A stretch of DNA of 64,000 bases from Rhyzopertha dominica. Lineage: Eukaryota; Arthropoda; Insecta; Coleoptera; Bostrichidae. The translations under genes and the position numbers were made by a program. The notes beneath the pieces are model-generated. The model saw only the letters and a program-made list of their open reading frames with translations, searched no databases and had not been told where the DNA came from. The stretch lies in NCBI GenBank assembly GCA_025024175.1, contig QCXZ01000064.1:13516001-13580000 (forward strand), written 5' to 3'. Each line of letters begins with the position of its first letter. The first letter of the stretch is position 1. Of the stretch, positions 12,101 to 23,640 are shown in pieces.

Positions 12101-14237
12101 TGAGTTCTCTAAAAGGTTCTAGACTAGTAACTAAATCTAAGGCAGGTCAACCTCTTTTTTTCTCAAATTGTGTGTGCGCTAAAAATTTTTAAATACTTTG
12201 AGTACTTGAATATTTTCCTGGTAAATGCGAATGTTAGGTTTTTTTTATCATCTATCTAGCTAGTTATTAATCTCGACACCAGTACATATAGTATAAATAT
12301 ATTCATCCAACAGTTGTTTACTAGTGGCGAAGTGAAGACTATTTAGTTAGAAACCCGAAACTGTACCTAGAGTTTTCACGCGTGTTTTTATAGAACACTG
12401 AGTCACAAACATTTAATTAGTAGTTGACCAGACGCATTAAAACAACAAACAGGATTGTGTTAAATATTATATAAATATTTTATTTTTCTGCAATACACAT
12501 TTACTTATTATGCTCGGCGTCATAATAACACTAATTGTTGCGTTTACTTTGTTATCGTTGATTTTCGTTTTTAATTCTTTTGACTTGACCTATATTATTA
12601 TAGCCTTTCTGCATTATACTTACTATGTTCAAAAACAGCTAGAAATTGCCAGTAAACATATATCCACGTCTACACTGTTTTGGGGATAAAAAATAAGAAT
12701 AAGCTTTTCTTTGCTACTGACAAAAATATCTTGAGCATTGAGTTTATAAATAAGGCACCTACTACTCTGGGTAAGGAACATTATCTCATTTTTTTAGTAC
12801 ATATTTTATTGATGGGAGCAAATCTTTTCGCAAATTGTGGTTTTTTGATTTTTTATCATAATAAGTATGTACGATCAATACTACATACACATTTAAATAC
12901 TGCTGACGATTACAAAGATCAGACCTATCTGTTTTATCTGACAGTTTAAAAAGGAAAAACCCAATACTGCTAAACTAATTTAACTGATTCGGTTCTCGGT
13001 TTGGAGCTTGCCAACATACGTGCAATGGTAAAAAATCTAACTTTATAAAGGATACAGGTTTCAAGATATCTAATAGAATTTAAAAGGGTTTCTTTATTAT
13101 AAGCAATAATTACTCTTACCACAGAAATATGTAAGCAGTTTTGTTTTTTGTCGAAATATCTATCTGTAGTAAACTAATAAATCTAACTGGAAGTGGATTT
13201 GTGTCCAATTCGCAGTAATCGCAATTAGTTATCTTCTTTTATGAAATACACGTAGCACGTAGTATTTACTGATGTTAATATTCAATTCTTTTAAGCGATT
13301 TATAACTAAATATATGTAATCAATATAGTTTTTGAACGAATCTTTTCTGCTGCTGCATATCTCATTTGGATAAGCTAATATATATTTAGTACTAAATACG
13401 TTAGTCGTGTTTCCCAGTAGCTGACGATTTTAAATGTAAGTGTTCACAGACATGTTAAATAAATAACACTATAGTAGAGATTGGATAGAACCTTGAACTT
13501 TTACACCGGCAGCCCAAATTTTATAGCAAATAGTTCACCGTTGCCTTTCTTCCTCTGACTTTACATAGCAATATTAATTAATCAGGCTCAGACATGAGAC
13601 GTCTTACTCTTGCAGAAGTGCTCTCTATTTATTAAATTTTTATTACTTTTATCTTCTCATTTGTTTTAGATCCCTGTCTGTTTAAGAAGTTCTTATATGT
13701 ATATCAAATAAATAAAAATCCTTGCTTCTGGTTGAATCATCCATAACCTCTGACTTGAAACTAACTCTTCTTCTCATGTTTTTCGCGCAAGGCAATTCCT
13801 TGTCTTGCACGATTATCTGGAGCAGAAGTCCTTCTTTTTAAATAACGATATGTCAGAATTTCTGACTCACAGTACCTATTTGTTTTCTGGCGTCACCTGG
13901 AAACACAAATGCCACCAAATGGATAGGTACCTCTCTTGCCCTCAAACCCGGTAACCGTAAATTATGTAATTTTGGCGTGTACTTTATGTCTTTTTTTATG
14001 TCTGGCTGGCGAATTGGCACGATGCCTTACCTTTGTAGATTATCCTGAGAAGTGAAATATGTAGCCCATGTTTATCACCGACAACAATGGGATTAAGCTT
14101 ATCAACGCAGTCAGATTCGATGGTTTGTTACGAAATATGTTTTGTAGATTTTTAGGTGAGAAAGCCCTATGCGTTTACCATATGAAACAGATCGTGCTGA
14201 AGGTCTAATTTTTGAATCACGTTATCGTTCACCATAA
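9191..14237. other. Unassigned AT-rich stretch
   Basis: About 5 kb without recognisable genes or repeats. Short frames near 10.3-10.8, 11.5-11.7 and 12.7-12.9 kb occur on both strands and have low-complexity, AT-driven amino acid content, as expected by chance. Confidence 0.4.
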
Positions 14238-14375
14238 GTATTACATATTTCGCCTGTATAATGATGAAAAGTATTGGGTTATTGGGTAAGCAAGCTAATT
14301 AAATTAGAAAAAGTGATTCGCTGCGGTCAGGACTCGAACCCGAATCTCTACTGACCACCATCGCCATGTTGGTGA
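14238..14375 (-). repeat. tRNA-derived SINE-like copy, reverse orientation
   Basis: Read on the minus strand, this segment contains GGGTTCGAGTCC (14330-14341), a near-perfect RNA polymerase III B box, followed by TGACCGCAGCGAATCAC, an AT-rich linker and a tail ending TTACCCAATAACCCAATAC. The first half of the same unit occurs in plus orientation at 15,164-15,210, and the tail recurs at 14,881-14,945. The A box is eroded in this copy. Confidence 0.55.
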
Positions 14376-14880
14376 GATTTCTTAATACTCTGTGTTAGAG
14401 TTTATCAAGAAACACCCAACGGCGATCAGACTTGGTAGCCGGAGAGCACGTGATCCCCATTACATAACTATGTTACGTATACAGTAATTTTTGTTTCCAT
14501 ACGACGTTTGTCCAGCTGCAAACGCGTCATTTTGGCGCCAGTTTGCATGTATTGTAGGCGGCATGGCCTATTACTCAAATAGCCATGTGTTTTGCAAGGG
14601 CCAAGCGCAGCGTCCCTTGTGTGTGGTCCATAGGAGTACGGGCACATCTGCATGCACTTCTCTGGACCCTCGGAAAACAAAACGGGCAGTTCTTAAGGGA
14701 ACTTCGACATAGACAGTCTTGGGTGGTGGTCTCGCAAGAACAATCAACCGATAGAATTGTTTTTTTTTAATTTTCTCTTATAATTACAAACGGCGCCCAA
14801 CGAACCCAAATCATTTCAGTTCACGAAACGCGACAAGTGCTGAGTGACTTAATTTAGTTATTACGCGAGTGGTAACAATT
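14376..14880. other. Spacer between SINE-like copies
   Basis: A relatively GC-balanced segment with overlapping frames of about 70 codons on both strands at 14,468-14,712. Neither has a recognisable domain. It may be part of the same composite repeat unit. Confidence 0.3.
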
Positions 14881-14945
14881 AAAGTATTACATATTTCGCC
14901 TGTATAATGATTGAAAAGTATTGGGTTATTGGGTAAGCAGGCTAA
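14881..14945 (-). repeat. SINE-like tail fragment
   Basis: About 60 bp here repeat 14,238-14,297 with a one-base indel and one or two changes (AAAGTATTACATATTTCGCC through TTGGGTAAGCAGGCTAA). Only the tail of the unit is present, in the same orientation as the first copy. Confidence 0.6.
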
Positions 14946-14983
14946 CCATGGAGCTTTCCAGTTGAAGCCCTAACCCAGCGAGT

Positions 14984-15110
14984 TTTATATGAATAATAAC
15001 ACACACATATGTAACCATTCGACCACCAAACAAGAAATTTCACCAACAAATGGCTAGATGGTAGTCGGTTGGTTGCCTATATGTATGTTATGTTGTTATT
15101 CATATAATAT
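14984..15110. repeat. Imperfect hairpin between SINE-like copies
   Basis: The left arm (TTATATGAATAATAAC through TTCGACCACC, to about 15,035) pairs with the right arm (GGTAGTCGGTTGG through GTTATTCATATAATA, 15,060-15,109). The arms are about 45 nt with a few mismatches and a 24-nt loop. It resembles a small fold-back MITE lodged within the SINE-like cluster. Confidence 0.55.
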
Positions 15111-15114
15111 TCGT

Positions 15115-15235
15115 TGGATCCAGTGGTGTAATGGAACATATCAGAGTACCATTCTGGAGATTCGGTTTCGAGTCCTGACCGCAGCGAGTTACTTTTTTTA
15201 ATTTAATTAGCATGCTCACTACAAATACTTTTCAC
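15115..15235 (+). repeat. tRNA-derived SINE-like copy, forward orientation
   Basis: The head carries TGGTGTAATGG at 15124-15134, like the A box of tRNA-Gln or tRNA-Glu, and GGTTTCGAGTCC at 15164-15175, a one-base variant of the B box, with roughly tRNA spacing. The segment after the B box (TGACCGCAGCGAGTTAC, then T-rich and AATTTAATTAGC) matches the inverse of 14,295-14,330. It does not fold into an intact tRNA, so a tRNA-derived SINE is the best reading. Confidence 0.6.
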
Positions 15236-16799
15236 TTCATTTCACTTGATGTTAGTTCAGATTAAAACTCTACGATACATATTGTGGAGAAGCTTCCAGT
15301 CAGATTTCTAAACAATCACATGGGTGCCTGAAAGGGTCCTTTACTGTTTGATTGCAGGGTTTGTTGTATGTGTTAGGATAGACACTTAACGCCGACACAC
15401 CATCCTTGAATCGCTCGCTAAAAAATAACGGACATATCTCGCTTTTAACGATTTCGATAAGAGTCGATGTTTCTCATATTTCAATCGGTTTTTACTGCGT
15501 AGATTTGGATAAATTTATAATGTTCACTGGCATGTCAAGAATTAACGCTGTAGTGTTGGTTAATAAGCTTTTTTTGTATTGCTAAAAAACTACTTCTTAA
15601 AACATGTAATTACAATTGTTTGTTGTTATTTATTAAGGATCGCAAGAGTAACCAAATGTGTATTCTATGATTGTTACACCTCCTAGCTAATCATGGAGCA
15701 GCAACTTGAAAAAAGTACAAGATGACTGAAAAGTGGAAGTGTCCGCAAGCATAACTTATTAAGGAAAGAGTAAAAATTGCTCTAATATGATTTAAAGGCT
15801 GGAGCTGTAGAAGGCTGATTCTGAAAGCAGCCAATTTTAATTTATATTTCAGCACTTCATTCTTCAATACTTTCTATGGTCTGACGCTATTCTGTTTTCA
15901 AAATGAAACTGTCCAATCAGTCTCGGTATGTCGAGTGAAAATAATTAAAACACTGAATAATGAATGAATGAATTTTGGGAGAGTGTGCAGATGAGGAGAA
16001 AAAAATGTGTACGAGCGGATTGCGGATTAATAACTGCGTATAATATGCAGCTGTTCATTACTGAGTGACATTGAGTACATTGTTTCTAACTATAGAGAAC
16101 TATTAATTTCACTTTTTTTAGTTTATATTGTGCGTACACAAATTTAAAAATAATTTAGTGCATTCGTTGAAATAACGTATCCCACGGCAAAAAATGATCT
16201 CGCAAATATACTGATAATAAATTTAATTCCAACATAATCTTTTTTTTTTCATAATTATTTTTTAACTCTAGTTTGTTATTCATGGTTTTAACATTAAATT
16301 GTGCGGCTCTTTCAGAGAACAATAGTATCTGTTTTAGAGTTACAAGAGCCTTTGCATAGATACATGTAGTAGATAAATAATAGTATTAGTGGGACACATG
16401 TGCAACAACAAAAAATAAATAACTAACAAGGCATGGGTGAATTTTAAGTTTAACTGTGAGAAACGAGTTTGGCTTTTCTTTTTAAACATTGGTAAGAGTA
16501 ACAGAACGTAACAGTTTCTATGAAAAGCCAGATATGAAAGAAAAAAAGAGCAATATCAGCAAAAACAAATAATGTTTGGGAGCGCTGCGAAGGGTGATGA
16601 ATAACAATAATATAACGAGAAAGTTAATTGTCAAAATTTGCAAGATCATAATACGACAGATGGACTTTAGGTAACTAGGTGGAACTTCACAAAAAAAAAA
16701 CGCATATAGTAGTAACTAGTAACCTTGTGAGAGGACAGATTTAGATAGCTTAAAAGAATGAACATATACAAAGAATGAACTAATACAAAAAAGACTTTC
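15236..16799. other. Unassigned AT-rich stretch
   Basis: No domain, repeat pair or strong signal was recognised. Confidence 0.4.
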
Positions 16800-16975
16800 A
16801 GGTACGGAAGGGTCACGGAGGAAAAAAGGGTAGAAGGCGATCACTGAACCGCTGGATGGATGAAGTGATTAGAAATTTGAAGGAGTGCTGGATTGCAAAC
16901 TGGAAAAAAAGGCAATATACAAAGTCAAGTGGAGCAAAATATGCATGTCACAAACTATGGACCAGCTGAAGTGCT
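16800..16975 (+). pseudogene. LINE C-terminal tail fragment
   Basis: Translation of this stretch gives GRRRSLNRWMDEVIRNLKEC and then WIANWKKRQ before a stop. This matches the common C-terminal signature of many insect LINE ORF2 proteins and craniofacial-development-like pseudogenes (GRPxxRWxDxVxxDL, followed by W-x2-x-A-x-DR-x-W). No RT core lies immediately upstream, so it is a truncated relic, possibly of the same family as the minus-strand LINE at 20.3-22.5 kb. Confidence 0.4.
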
Positions 16976-17149
16976 AACGTATATATTCTACATTTAAAAA
17001 TAGATCGTCGCTTGAAATTTTTTTACCCGGATTGGTTGGTAAAGAGAAGTCAATGTATTTAAGGAACAGACCTTAATATTGTATTTAAGAATCATAGAAT
17101 ATTTAGATTGTAGTATTAACCATTTAGATTAATATCATTACATAAAGAA

Positions 17150-18110
17150 GTGGCGCAATTATTCCAACATGTTATAAGACAACCTACCGAAATTCCACCG
17201 TCGCTCACACATGGTACAACGTATCTTAAATCCATGAACGAAAACACTCATGAACCCAAAATCTATAGACCAGTCACATGTCTAAATACATTATATAAAA
17301 TAATCACTAAAACTATAGCCAGAAAAAACGCTTAATATACTACAGAGCAAAATATCAAATATGAAGAACAGAAAGGGTGCGCAAAAGGAGCCAAGGGTTA
17401 TAACGAACAACTGATAGTGGATAGATTGATAACAAAGCAAGCACAAAGAGAGCCCATAAACAGCAGTAACACAAATAAATTTCCAAAAAGCTTACGACTC
17501 AATTCCTAATTCATGGCTTCTCCACATTCTGAAAATCTACAAAATAGATCAAACCATCATACAGTTCTTTGAATACACAATGAAAAACTAAAAAAAACAC
17601 GTCAAGGAGACAAGTGGAGTCCCAAGTGGTTCATCCTAGCACTCAACCCATTAAGTACTCAAATGAAGGCAACGAAAATAGGATATAAGATAACTAAAAA
17701 CTGTATAATACAGATGAATTTAAATTATTTCACTGTTGGAGACCACTGCCGCCTCAAGGGATATAAAAATGGAATTTGGTATCGACAAATGTGCATCAAT
17801 TATAGGGCAGAAACTAAAAAAGAAAAGACGAAAAAAGGAAACCTAGGAGTAAAGGAAACACTTATACGCAACACGAAATAAAGGAAAGAAAACTTACAGA
17901 GTAAGTATAAAAGTAGATTAATAAAAACCATGCGCACACAACTAAATGCCAAGAACAAAATTAAATGTATAAAAACGTGTCCAATTTGGAGTCATACAGG
18001 GGAGTACAATAAATATAGATGCGCTTAACAAACTAACAAAAGAACGCTCACAAACAAGAGAGCATTACATCCAAATTCAAATACAAATACACACCAGAAT
18101 CAGTAATCGA
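17150..18110 (+). pseudogene. Degenerate LINE reverse transcriptase
   Basis: Pieces of one RT follow each other in the expected order but in shifting frames. They are: YRPVTCLNTLYKIITKTIA (about 17,250-17,325); EEQKGCAKGAKGYNEQLIVD (17,365-17,425); FQKAYDSIPNSWLLHILKIY (RT motif A region, about 17,480-17,550); LALNPLSTQMKATKIGYKI (17,637-17,695); a ruined YxDD region; MEFGIDKCASI (about 17,770); and a 3' part with LNAKNKIKCI and ALHPNSNT (17,945-18,085). Stops and frameshifts are frequent, so it is inactive. The motif wording resembles the R4/Dong-like lineage of non-LTR elements, but that assignment is tentative. An LTR sits right after its 3' end. Confidence 0.75.
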
Positions 18111-18130
18111 AAACCATCAATAAAAAATAT

Positions 18131-18502
18131 TGTTACGACATTATATTTAACACAACTAGTTTAAGACACTGCTATTTTAACACTACTAATTCACTAAACC
18201 ACTATACTGCACACTCTAGCACTAAAAACACCTGTTTCACTAAGCCTTTTTCTTCGGATATCGCTTGAAAACTGCCCAAGCTTTCTCCGTCGGGCTGTTT
18301 ATACCCCCATTGAGAATTCTAGAAGCGAAACGTCCCAGACGTTATCCAAACTGTGCAAAAGTTCCATTGATAGAATTTACTGAGTAGATGTCCCGTGTCA
18401 TCTGTCGGTTGCTAGAATCACTACTTGCAGTGTCCTACCATCTGCAAGTGTGCAATCCTGGTCCACTTATGGCCCGCGCTGATTATCCACTAACATGCAA
18501 CA
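18131..18502 (-). mobile_element. Solo LTR, Gypsy-like
   Basis: Read on the minus strand, a 372-bp unit begins TGTTGCATG and ends CGTAACA (TG...CA termini). It contains a clear promoter block, GGGGGTATAAACAGCC (TATA at plus 18298-18303), followed by a T/G-rich region of repeated AGTGTT-like words, as in an LTR R/U5. The flanking four bases are ATAT (18127-18130) and GTAT (18503-18506), which differ at one position and could be a decayed target duplication. No internal region or second LTR is nearby, so it probably arose by LTR-LTR recombination. Confidence 0.55.
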
Positions 18503-20329
18503 GTATATTGGGACAGAAGAATTATTAACAGATAAAACAATACTGAATAACAGACCAGACATAATAACAATAGATTAAATAAATAAAATCACAACTTTAA
18601 TGTATATTGCACATCCCCTGGGTCATAACTTATACAAAACATTCTAAGAAAAGATAAGGCAATATACAGACCTTGCGCAAGAAATTAATCTGATGTAGAA
18701 AATGGAGTAGGTCCTTAATGCTACACATTGTCATCTCAGTCATACATCATATAATCAGAAGTACCAACGGAGTTGTATATTTATCGACGAATATGCAAAG
18801 ATGAGTTTGCGGAAGCTCTCTTTACGTTTTACAACGTAAAAAGTATAAGAAGCATAAATTAAATAATAAATAATAATAGTTGATGAAATTTTATTATTGA
18901 AAAATTCAAAATAATGAGGAATCGACATCACAGGCAGATAATGAGCACATTTTTCAGGAGTTAAGAAGAACGCGAACCTCCTTCAGAATTGTTAAAAAAA
19001 TACGTCAGTTATGTTTATAACATATTTGTTTGCAATAAAACTGTAAGAATTTATGCCTTGATATCAGCACGGTTATATTATTTTGAAGCGAAATATAACA
19101 TTGACATGGCAAAATTTTCATGGACGCTTGCTAGAATCGCGCTTTTGAAACTAACTGCATCCTCAAAAAAGTAGGTACTAATTTATTTTGTATTAGCGTG
19201 GTTTGTTCTATTAACACTATTAAATGGTTCTACTCCACCTGTTTGTTATTGCATTTGTTATTTATGAATAGATAAGTTTGTTATTTTTTATGTTTTCCTT
19301 CTTATCTGCACGATTTGTCCTCCTTTCGCGAAGTAGGTGTCTCATCACCGTACGAAAGACGAAAATTTAACAAAGGCTATTTTATAGAATTATTAATGTC
19401 AGGCTTTGTATTTATTACCAACGTATATTATTACGGGTATTATTACAAAATTGTGTACTTCTAGTGTAATAGTTGTCTAACCTATGTTAATCGGTAAAAA
19501 CGTCGGTCTCATTTGCTCACCCTTGCGAAAAGCCTTCGAATAACACCACCCACCTGGTTCCATTTGCGTGGAAGAGGCCTCCATTCAAATTAAAAAGGGC
19601 AGTTTCACCCCGAAGGCCTTTCATTCACCGACGAAGCAATTTACATTATCACCTGTCGCGACGAGCGGGCCTTGAAGTTAGAAATTTTTGCTTGTAACGT
19701 AACTTAGTGCGCAACCTTTGATAAATGGTGTGAAATAAATTAACAGTAAGTTTCTCAGTTCATTTATCCTTGGTCGTAAATCAGTGTAGGGCCGAAATTG
19801 TGCATGTAACAGTTTATAATCGAGCCGCCGTGTGATATTATGGGCCTAATGGAATAATAAATGACGGAAGGTGAGATGGCGGCGCGCTACGGGCGTGCGA
19901 GAGTGCATTTTGCTATGTTGGGAATTACGTACTGTAAATGGGAGATTTAGCCTGGAAAATTCTGAAACTGCTTTCCATCAAAATAAGTTTGTATAACAAC
20001 ATGCCTCGTATTCGAAGAATAACAAGTGCATGCTTCTTAATTGAAGTGTAATTCGTGTTAATTGGTTTCGAAAATTTTCGAATTTTATCATGCCTTTTTT
20101 TCGGTATCCGACTTCAGATGGATGCAATTTGATAAATGCTTGAATATTTCTTATTTCTTGACACTAGACGAATTTCTGCAGCATGTCCTTTAACTTTTTC
20201 ATACTTTATTTTATTATTTTTATTAATTTTTACTTATTAAAATAGCCAAAACCTTTCTGATAGCGCATTTCAGCTTCCTTTCTAGAAAATAATGAAGAAA
20301 TAAGGCAATTTCATTATTTGGTTAATACA
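18503..20329. other. Unassigned stretch with a GC-balanced core
   Basis: No gene recognised. The part from 19,500 to 19,900 is more GC-balanced than its surroundings, with CCGCCG and GGCGGCGCGC next to TAAT-containing words, and may be non-coding DNA under constraint or the edge of an unseen promoter. The rest is plain AT-rich DNA. Confidence 0.35.
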
Positions 20330-20560
20330 TTAACTATCCATATCTGTATTCTGTCTTCTTCTTGTTCTTCTTCTTTGGACTAGGAGTAATCCCTGTTTGT
20401 CTTGCATTATTCCATTGACAATAAGAACCAGCTTTGTGCTCATTTGACTTTGTGTGTCTCTGAAGCAGCCCATCATTTTTAGTGCATTTGGGCTCAACCT
20501 CCCCACTTTTGGGAGGTTTGTGATTTCGACATCTAGATATTTGAAACGCACGGGTTGCTC
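20330..20560 (-). pseudogene. LINE RT C-terminal fragment
   Basis: The frame reads VRFKYLDVEITNLPKVG, then NALKMMGCFRDT and QRRRTRRRQNTDMDS. This follows the pattern of the post-RT thumb and tail of insect LINEs (FKYLGVEITS, then NKA-x-x-x-GCLRD, then a basic R-NTDI tail). It lies at the 3' end of a minus-strand series that begins with endonuclease pieces near 22.5 kb. The RT palm is missing. Confidence 0.5.
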
Positions 20561-20829
20561 AACTGTGCGTATGTTCGTACTTGCAGTTTACATTGGTTTT
20601 GCTCTTTTGACTTTACAATAAACTTCGTATTTGTTTTATTACGTTACTTATTGACTAAGGTACAGGTATTTCCTCTTCATTTGATTCCGTATGTTCTAAT
20701 TTACATTTTCTATTCATACTTGCATGTCCGTTCTAGTTTTGTTTGGATGAAAATTTGCCTTGGTGTCATTTGTTACCCTTCATTTGGAGGTTGGTTGAAT
20801 TGTTCTTAAGTGGGTCGTCCAATCTTTAA

Positions 20830-21150
20830 GGTTAACTGCTTTCTTTTGTTTAAGTCACATTCTTCGTGTTCGCTTTTGGGCCCAGTTTCTTTCTTTTCCG
20901 CGTTTGTTCTGTTTGTATTCATCTGCGAATTTGAGAGTATGTTCAGGATGTCTGTTTTTAAGTGGGACCAATTGCGTTATTTCACCTGAGATCAACAGAC
21001 TTCTTGCGCGTTAAGTTTCTCCTTTAATTTTCTTTCTGAGAGGACCAGTAGCCGTGGCTTTTTCTTCAATTGTTTCCCATAATTTATCTACTGTTTGGAT
21101 TATTAAGATCTTTTGCTGAGATCTGGGCTGATATGGCTTTGAGTGAATGT
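20830..21150 (-). pseudogene. LINE pre-RT linker fragment
   Basis: On the minus strand, broken frames give VDKLWETIEEKATATGPLRK, then GEITQLVPLKNRHPE and DEYKQNKRGKERNWAQKRTR. These resemble the linker between endonuclease and RT in jockey- and R1-type LINEs (a helical block, then a KR-rich segment). Position and orientation fit the endonuclease pieces upstream and the RT tail downstream. Similarity is weak on its own. Confidence 0.35.
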
Positions 21151-21910
21151 CTCATCTAGTTTCTCTGTGTTAATTTGTTGTTATGTTAGATGCCACCTGT
21201 TTGGTTTTACTTTACATACCTACTACCATTCCATGGTTTGAGCCCACGTTCGCAGAGATCAGGGTAGTTACATCAAGAATACGGTTACTCTATAAGTATA
21301 GTGTGGCCATATACTACATGAGCCACATGTTTTAACACTAAGTACCTATTCATAAGCTGTAGATTATAAACTCATGGTAAATTATTAAACCAATTTTATT
21401 TCAAAAATATTCTGAAATTTCATATTACTAACGAAGATCTTTTGATGCTATTGACTTCAAAAAACTTCCAGCTAATTGTCTAGGCTCACAAATAGTGGAC
21501 ACAGCCTTAAAATAAAACTTGGAAAAGTGAGGATATGAAAGTTTATTAAAACATTATTAGTATAGTATACTGAAGAATATCGCCATAAAACAGTACAAAC
21601 ACGCGTTTTCACAAATTTTACGTGATCTCGAGAAGTGTATTTGAGACTTTTCTAAAGCAGGTCATTTTCTAGGGCTAGGTACGCCACATTTCAGCTCGAT
21701 AGGTGATGGCGCACCACAGTAAATAATTACTACATCTTCTTACCTAACTTATAATCGCCCATACAACTTGCACTTTACTATAAGTTATGAAACATATGTA
21801 ACAGCACTTCAGAACCTAAGAATTACGTTGAATAAGTGAGCAATTACTTAGAAGGTAATGATAACTTCCAAAATGTGTAACTCAAATTGACATAAACGAT
21901 ATAGATTTTG

Positions 21911-22490
21911 TTAAAACATGGCGGATCTGGCACTTGACCAGTAGCAACGTGGACCACCAAATGTCCGCAGTGTTATTACAAAGTCACTGTAATCCAGTAT
22001 CTGTGTTTGCTGTATCTTTCTGTTTGTTACTATAAATTCTATTAATTTGTGCTTGTGTTGTTCGTTTGTGATCAAAGTAAGTCTGGGCAACACTTAATTC
22101 GTTTTGAGTGCAAAAGTTATTATTATTCTGGGTCATTACATTTTTGTTTAACACCTGATACTACCTACCTGATATGCGTTATGGCTTTTAAAATTGATAT
22201 TGTGTCCATTAAATCCTGCACGTTTACATAATATACATACATGCTTGGGCATTCCTATTTGCAATGTGTACACAGATATAGTATAGATAATGTCGTTCTT
22301 TAACGTCATCGTTAAAAAATCAATTTACAACTAGGTATTCCTACTCCTGCATTTGCTCTTTCCGCTTTTCGATGCCATTGTAGAATATGGTGTATATTCC
22401 TGCCATGGTAGTCTTTTCCTTTTTTAGGTATTGCGCTTAATATGTCAAGGTCGATGTGGTGTTTTTTCAATTCATTGGTTAGTTCCTGGT
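21911..22490 (-). pseudogene. LINE AP-endonuclease domain remnants
   Basis: Near 22,340-22,490 the minus strand reads ELTNELKKHHIDLDILSAIP and later HRKAERANAGV. This corresponds to the start of an AP-type LINE endonuclease (ELxxELxxxxIDVLALSETK ... RAxAGVG). At 21,911-22,093 it reads IEFIVTNRKIQQTQILD and then FGGPRCYWSSARSAM, matching the domain end (IDYVITNRK ... RGPxxGSDHFLV). The catalytic SDH region is degraded. Such domains nick the target DNA for retrotransposition. Only about half of the domain is visible and many frames are broken. Confidence 0.55.
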
Positions 22491-23636
22491 CCTTTTATCA
22501 CCAGGATTAAATTTTGCAGGTGGATACCCTTCGTTCCTTAGTGCGTTTTCTCGTCTTTTTATCTCCATGATTCAATGTTCCTAGTGGCTATAAGTTGTAG
22601 AGCATGTATTGTGATAGTTAAATCCGTCAATGTCCAAGGCTTGTAAGTTCTGGAACCATTGTTTTTTTTACGGTAAGTAGATTGCTAACTTAGCTACGAC
22701 CACGATGAGCTATTGAATTAACCCATCGGTGCAGGATGCAGAGTTTCATACTTATCCCTAAATTAGAATAATTATCAAGGAGGAAGGAATTTGGTTACTG
22801 CATGTTGATGTATCTGTTCACTCTAGGTAGATACAATGTATTTAACAAAATACATATTTTCAATGTACTGTCCGTTAGTTTTTATTTTTTTGTAGCTACA
22901 CGTGTCCTGACCGAATTGTGTTACTCTTGCAAGCGCTGCACTCGCAAATATACCTCATACCTTCATATTGCATTTGTAACAGTAGACTGTTATGGATGCC
23001 CTGTATTTTAAAATCGGCCATATACGAAACACAAGCTCTATTACGAGTATTAGACCCCAGGGCATTTTGTGATTACATCAGGCTATAAATCAGGAATAAC
23101 GTGATCAGCATTGATTTGACGTACACCGTGACTTCATATTTTACCCTTCAACCTCCGTTAGCGCAGTAGGCACAATTGCAATTTAAAAATCAGTGTAATT
23201 TGCCAAATGTTCGCAGTTATAACGTTGGAAAATGAGCGTGTTGCAAATTAGCACGCTGTTTAATTAACAGTTTTCGTTTATTCATGGCCTGCTGGAATTA
23301 TGATTGTAACAAACGAGGCAATTTGGGGAGGATGCAGATTCGTAATAGGAAAACATGGAATGGAAATTGTAAAAAATTATGTTCCAGCTGCAGTCCTTTG
23401 CATTATAGGCAGCGAACTAAGTTTTGTCGGAGTAGAGAGCACCAGTCCTTCCGGTAAGGAGAGGAATAATTCGCTCCAGGGTATTCGGTTTCTTTGTACA
23501 AGTATAATGGGGAATAATAAAGGGTGCACAGAATGAACATCGCTGCGCAGCAAGACAGTTGCATTAATGAGAAGTGCGTTCTTTTTTGTTCTACATTAAA
23601 CATTTTTCCCCGTCTATAAACTTTTTAAACTTCTTA
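22491..23636. other. Unassigned stretch upstream of LTR element
   Basis: No recognisable domain. A plus-strand frame of 78 codons at 23,300-23,536 has no known features. This is the pre-insertion flank of the LTR retrotransposon, whose 4-bp target GGGC lies at 23,637-23,640. Confidence 0.35.
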
Positions 23637-23640
23637 GGGC

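Noticed and set aside
14468..14770. Three overlapping frames of 60-73 codons
   Set aside because: Mutually exclusive frames in a repeat-rich segment with no recognisable domain.
15117..15190. Possible tRNA gene
   Set aside because: A and B boxes are present, but acceptor, anticodon and T arms do not pair; it is a SINE head rather than a tRNA.
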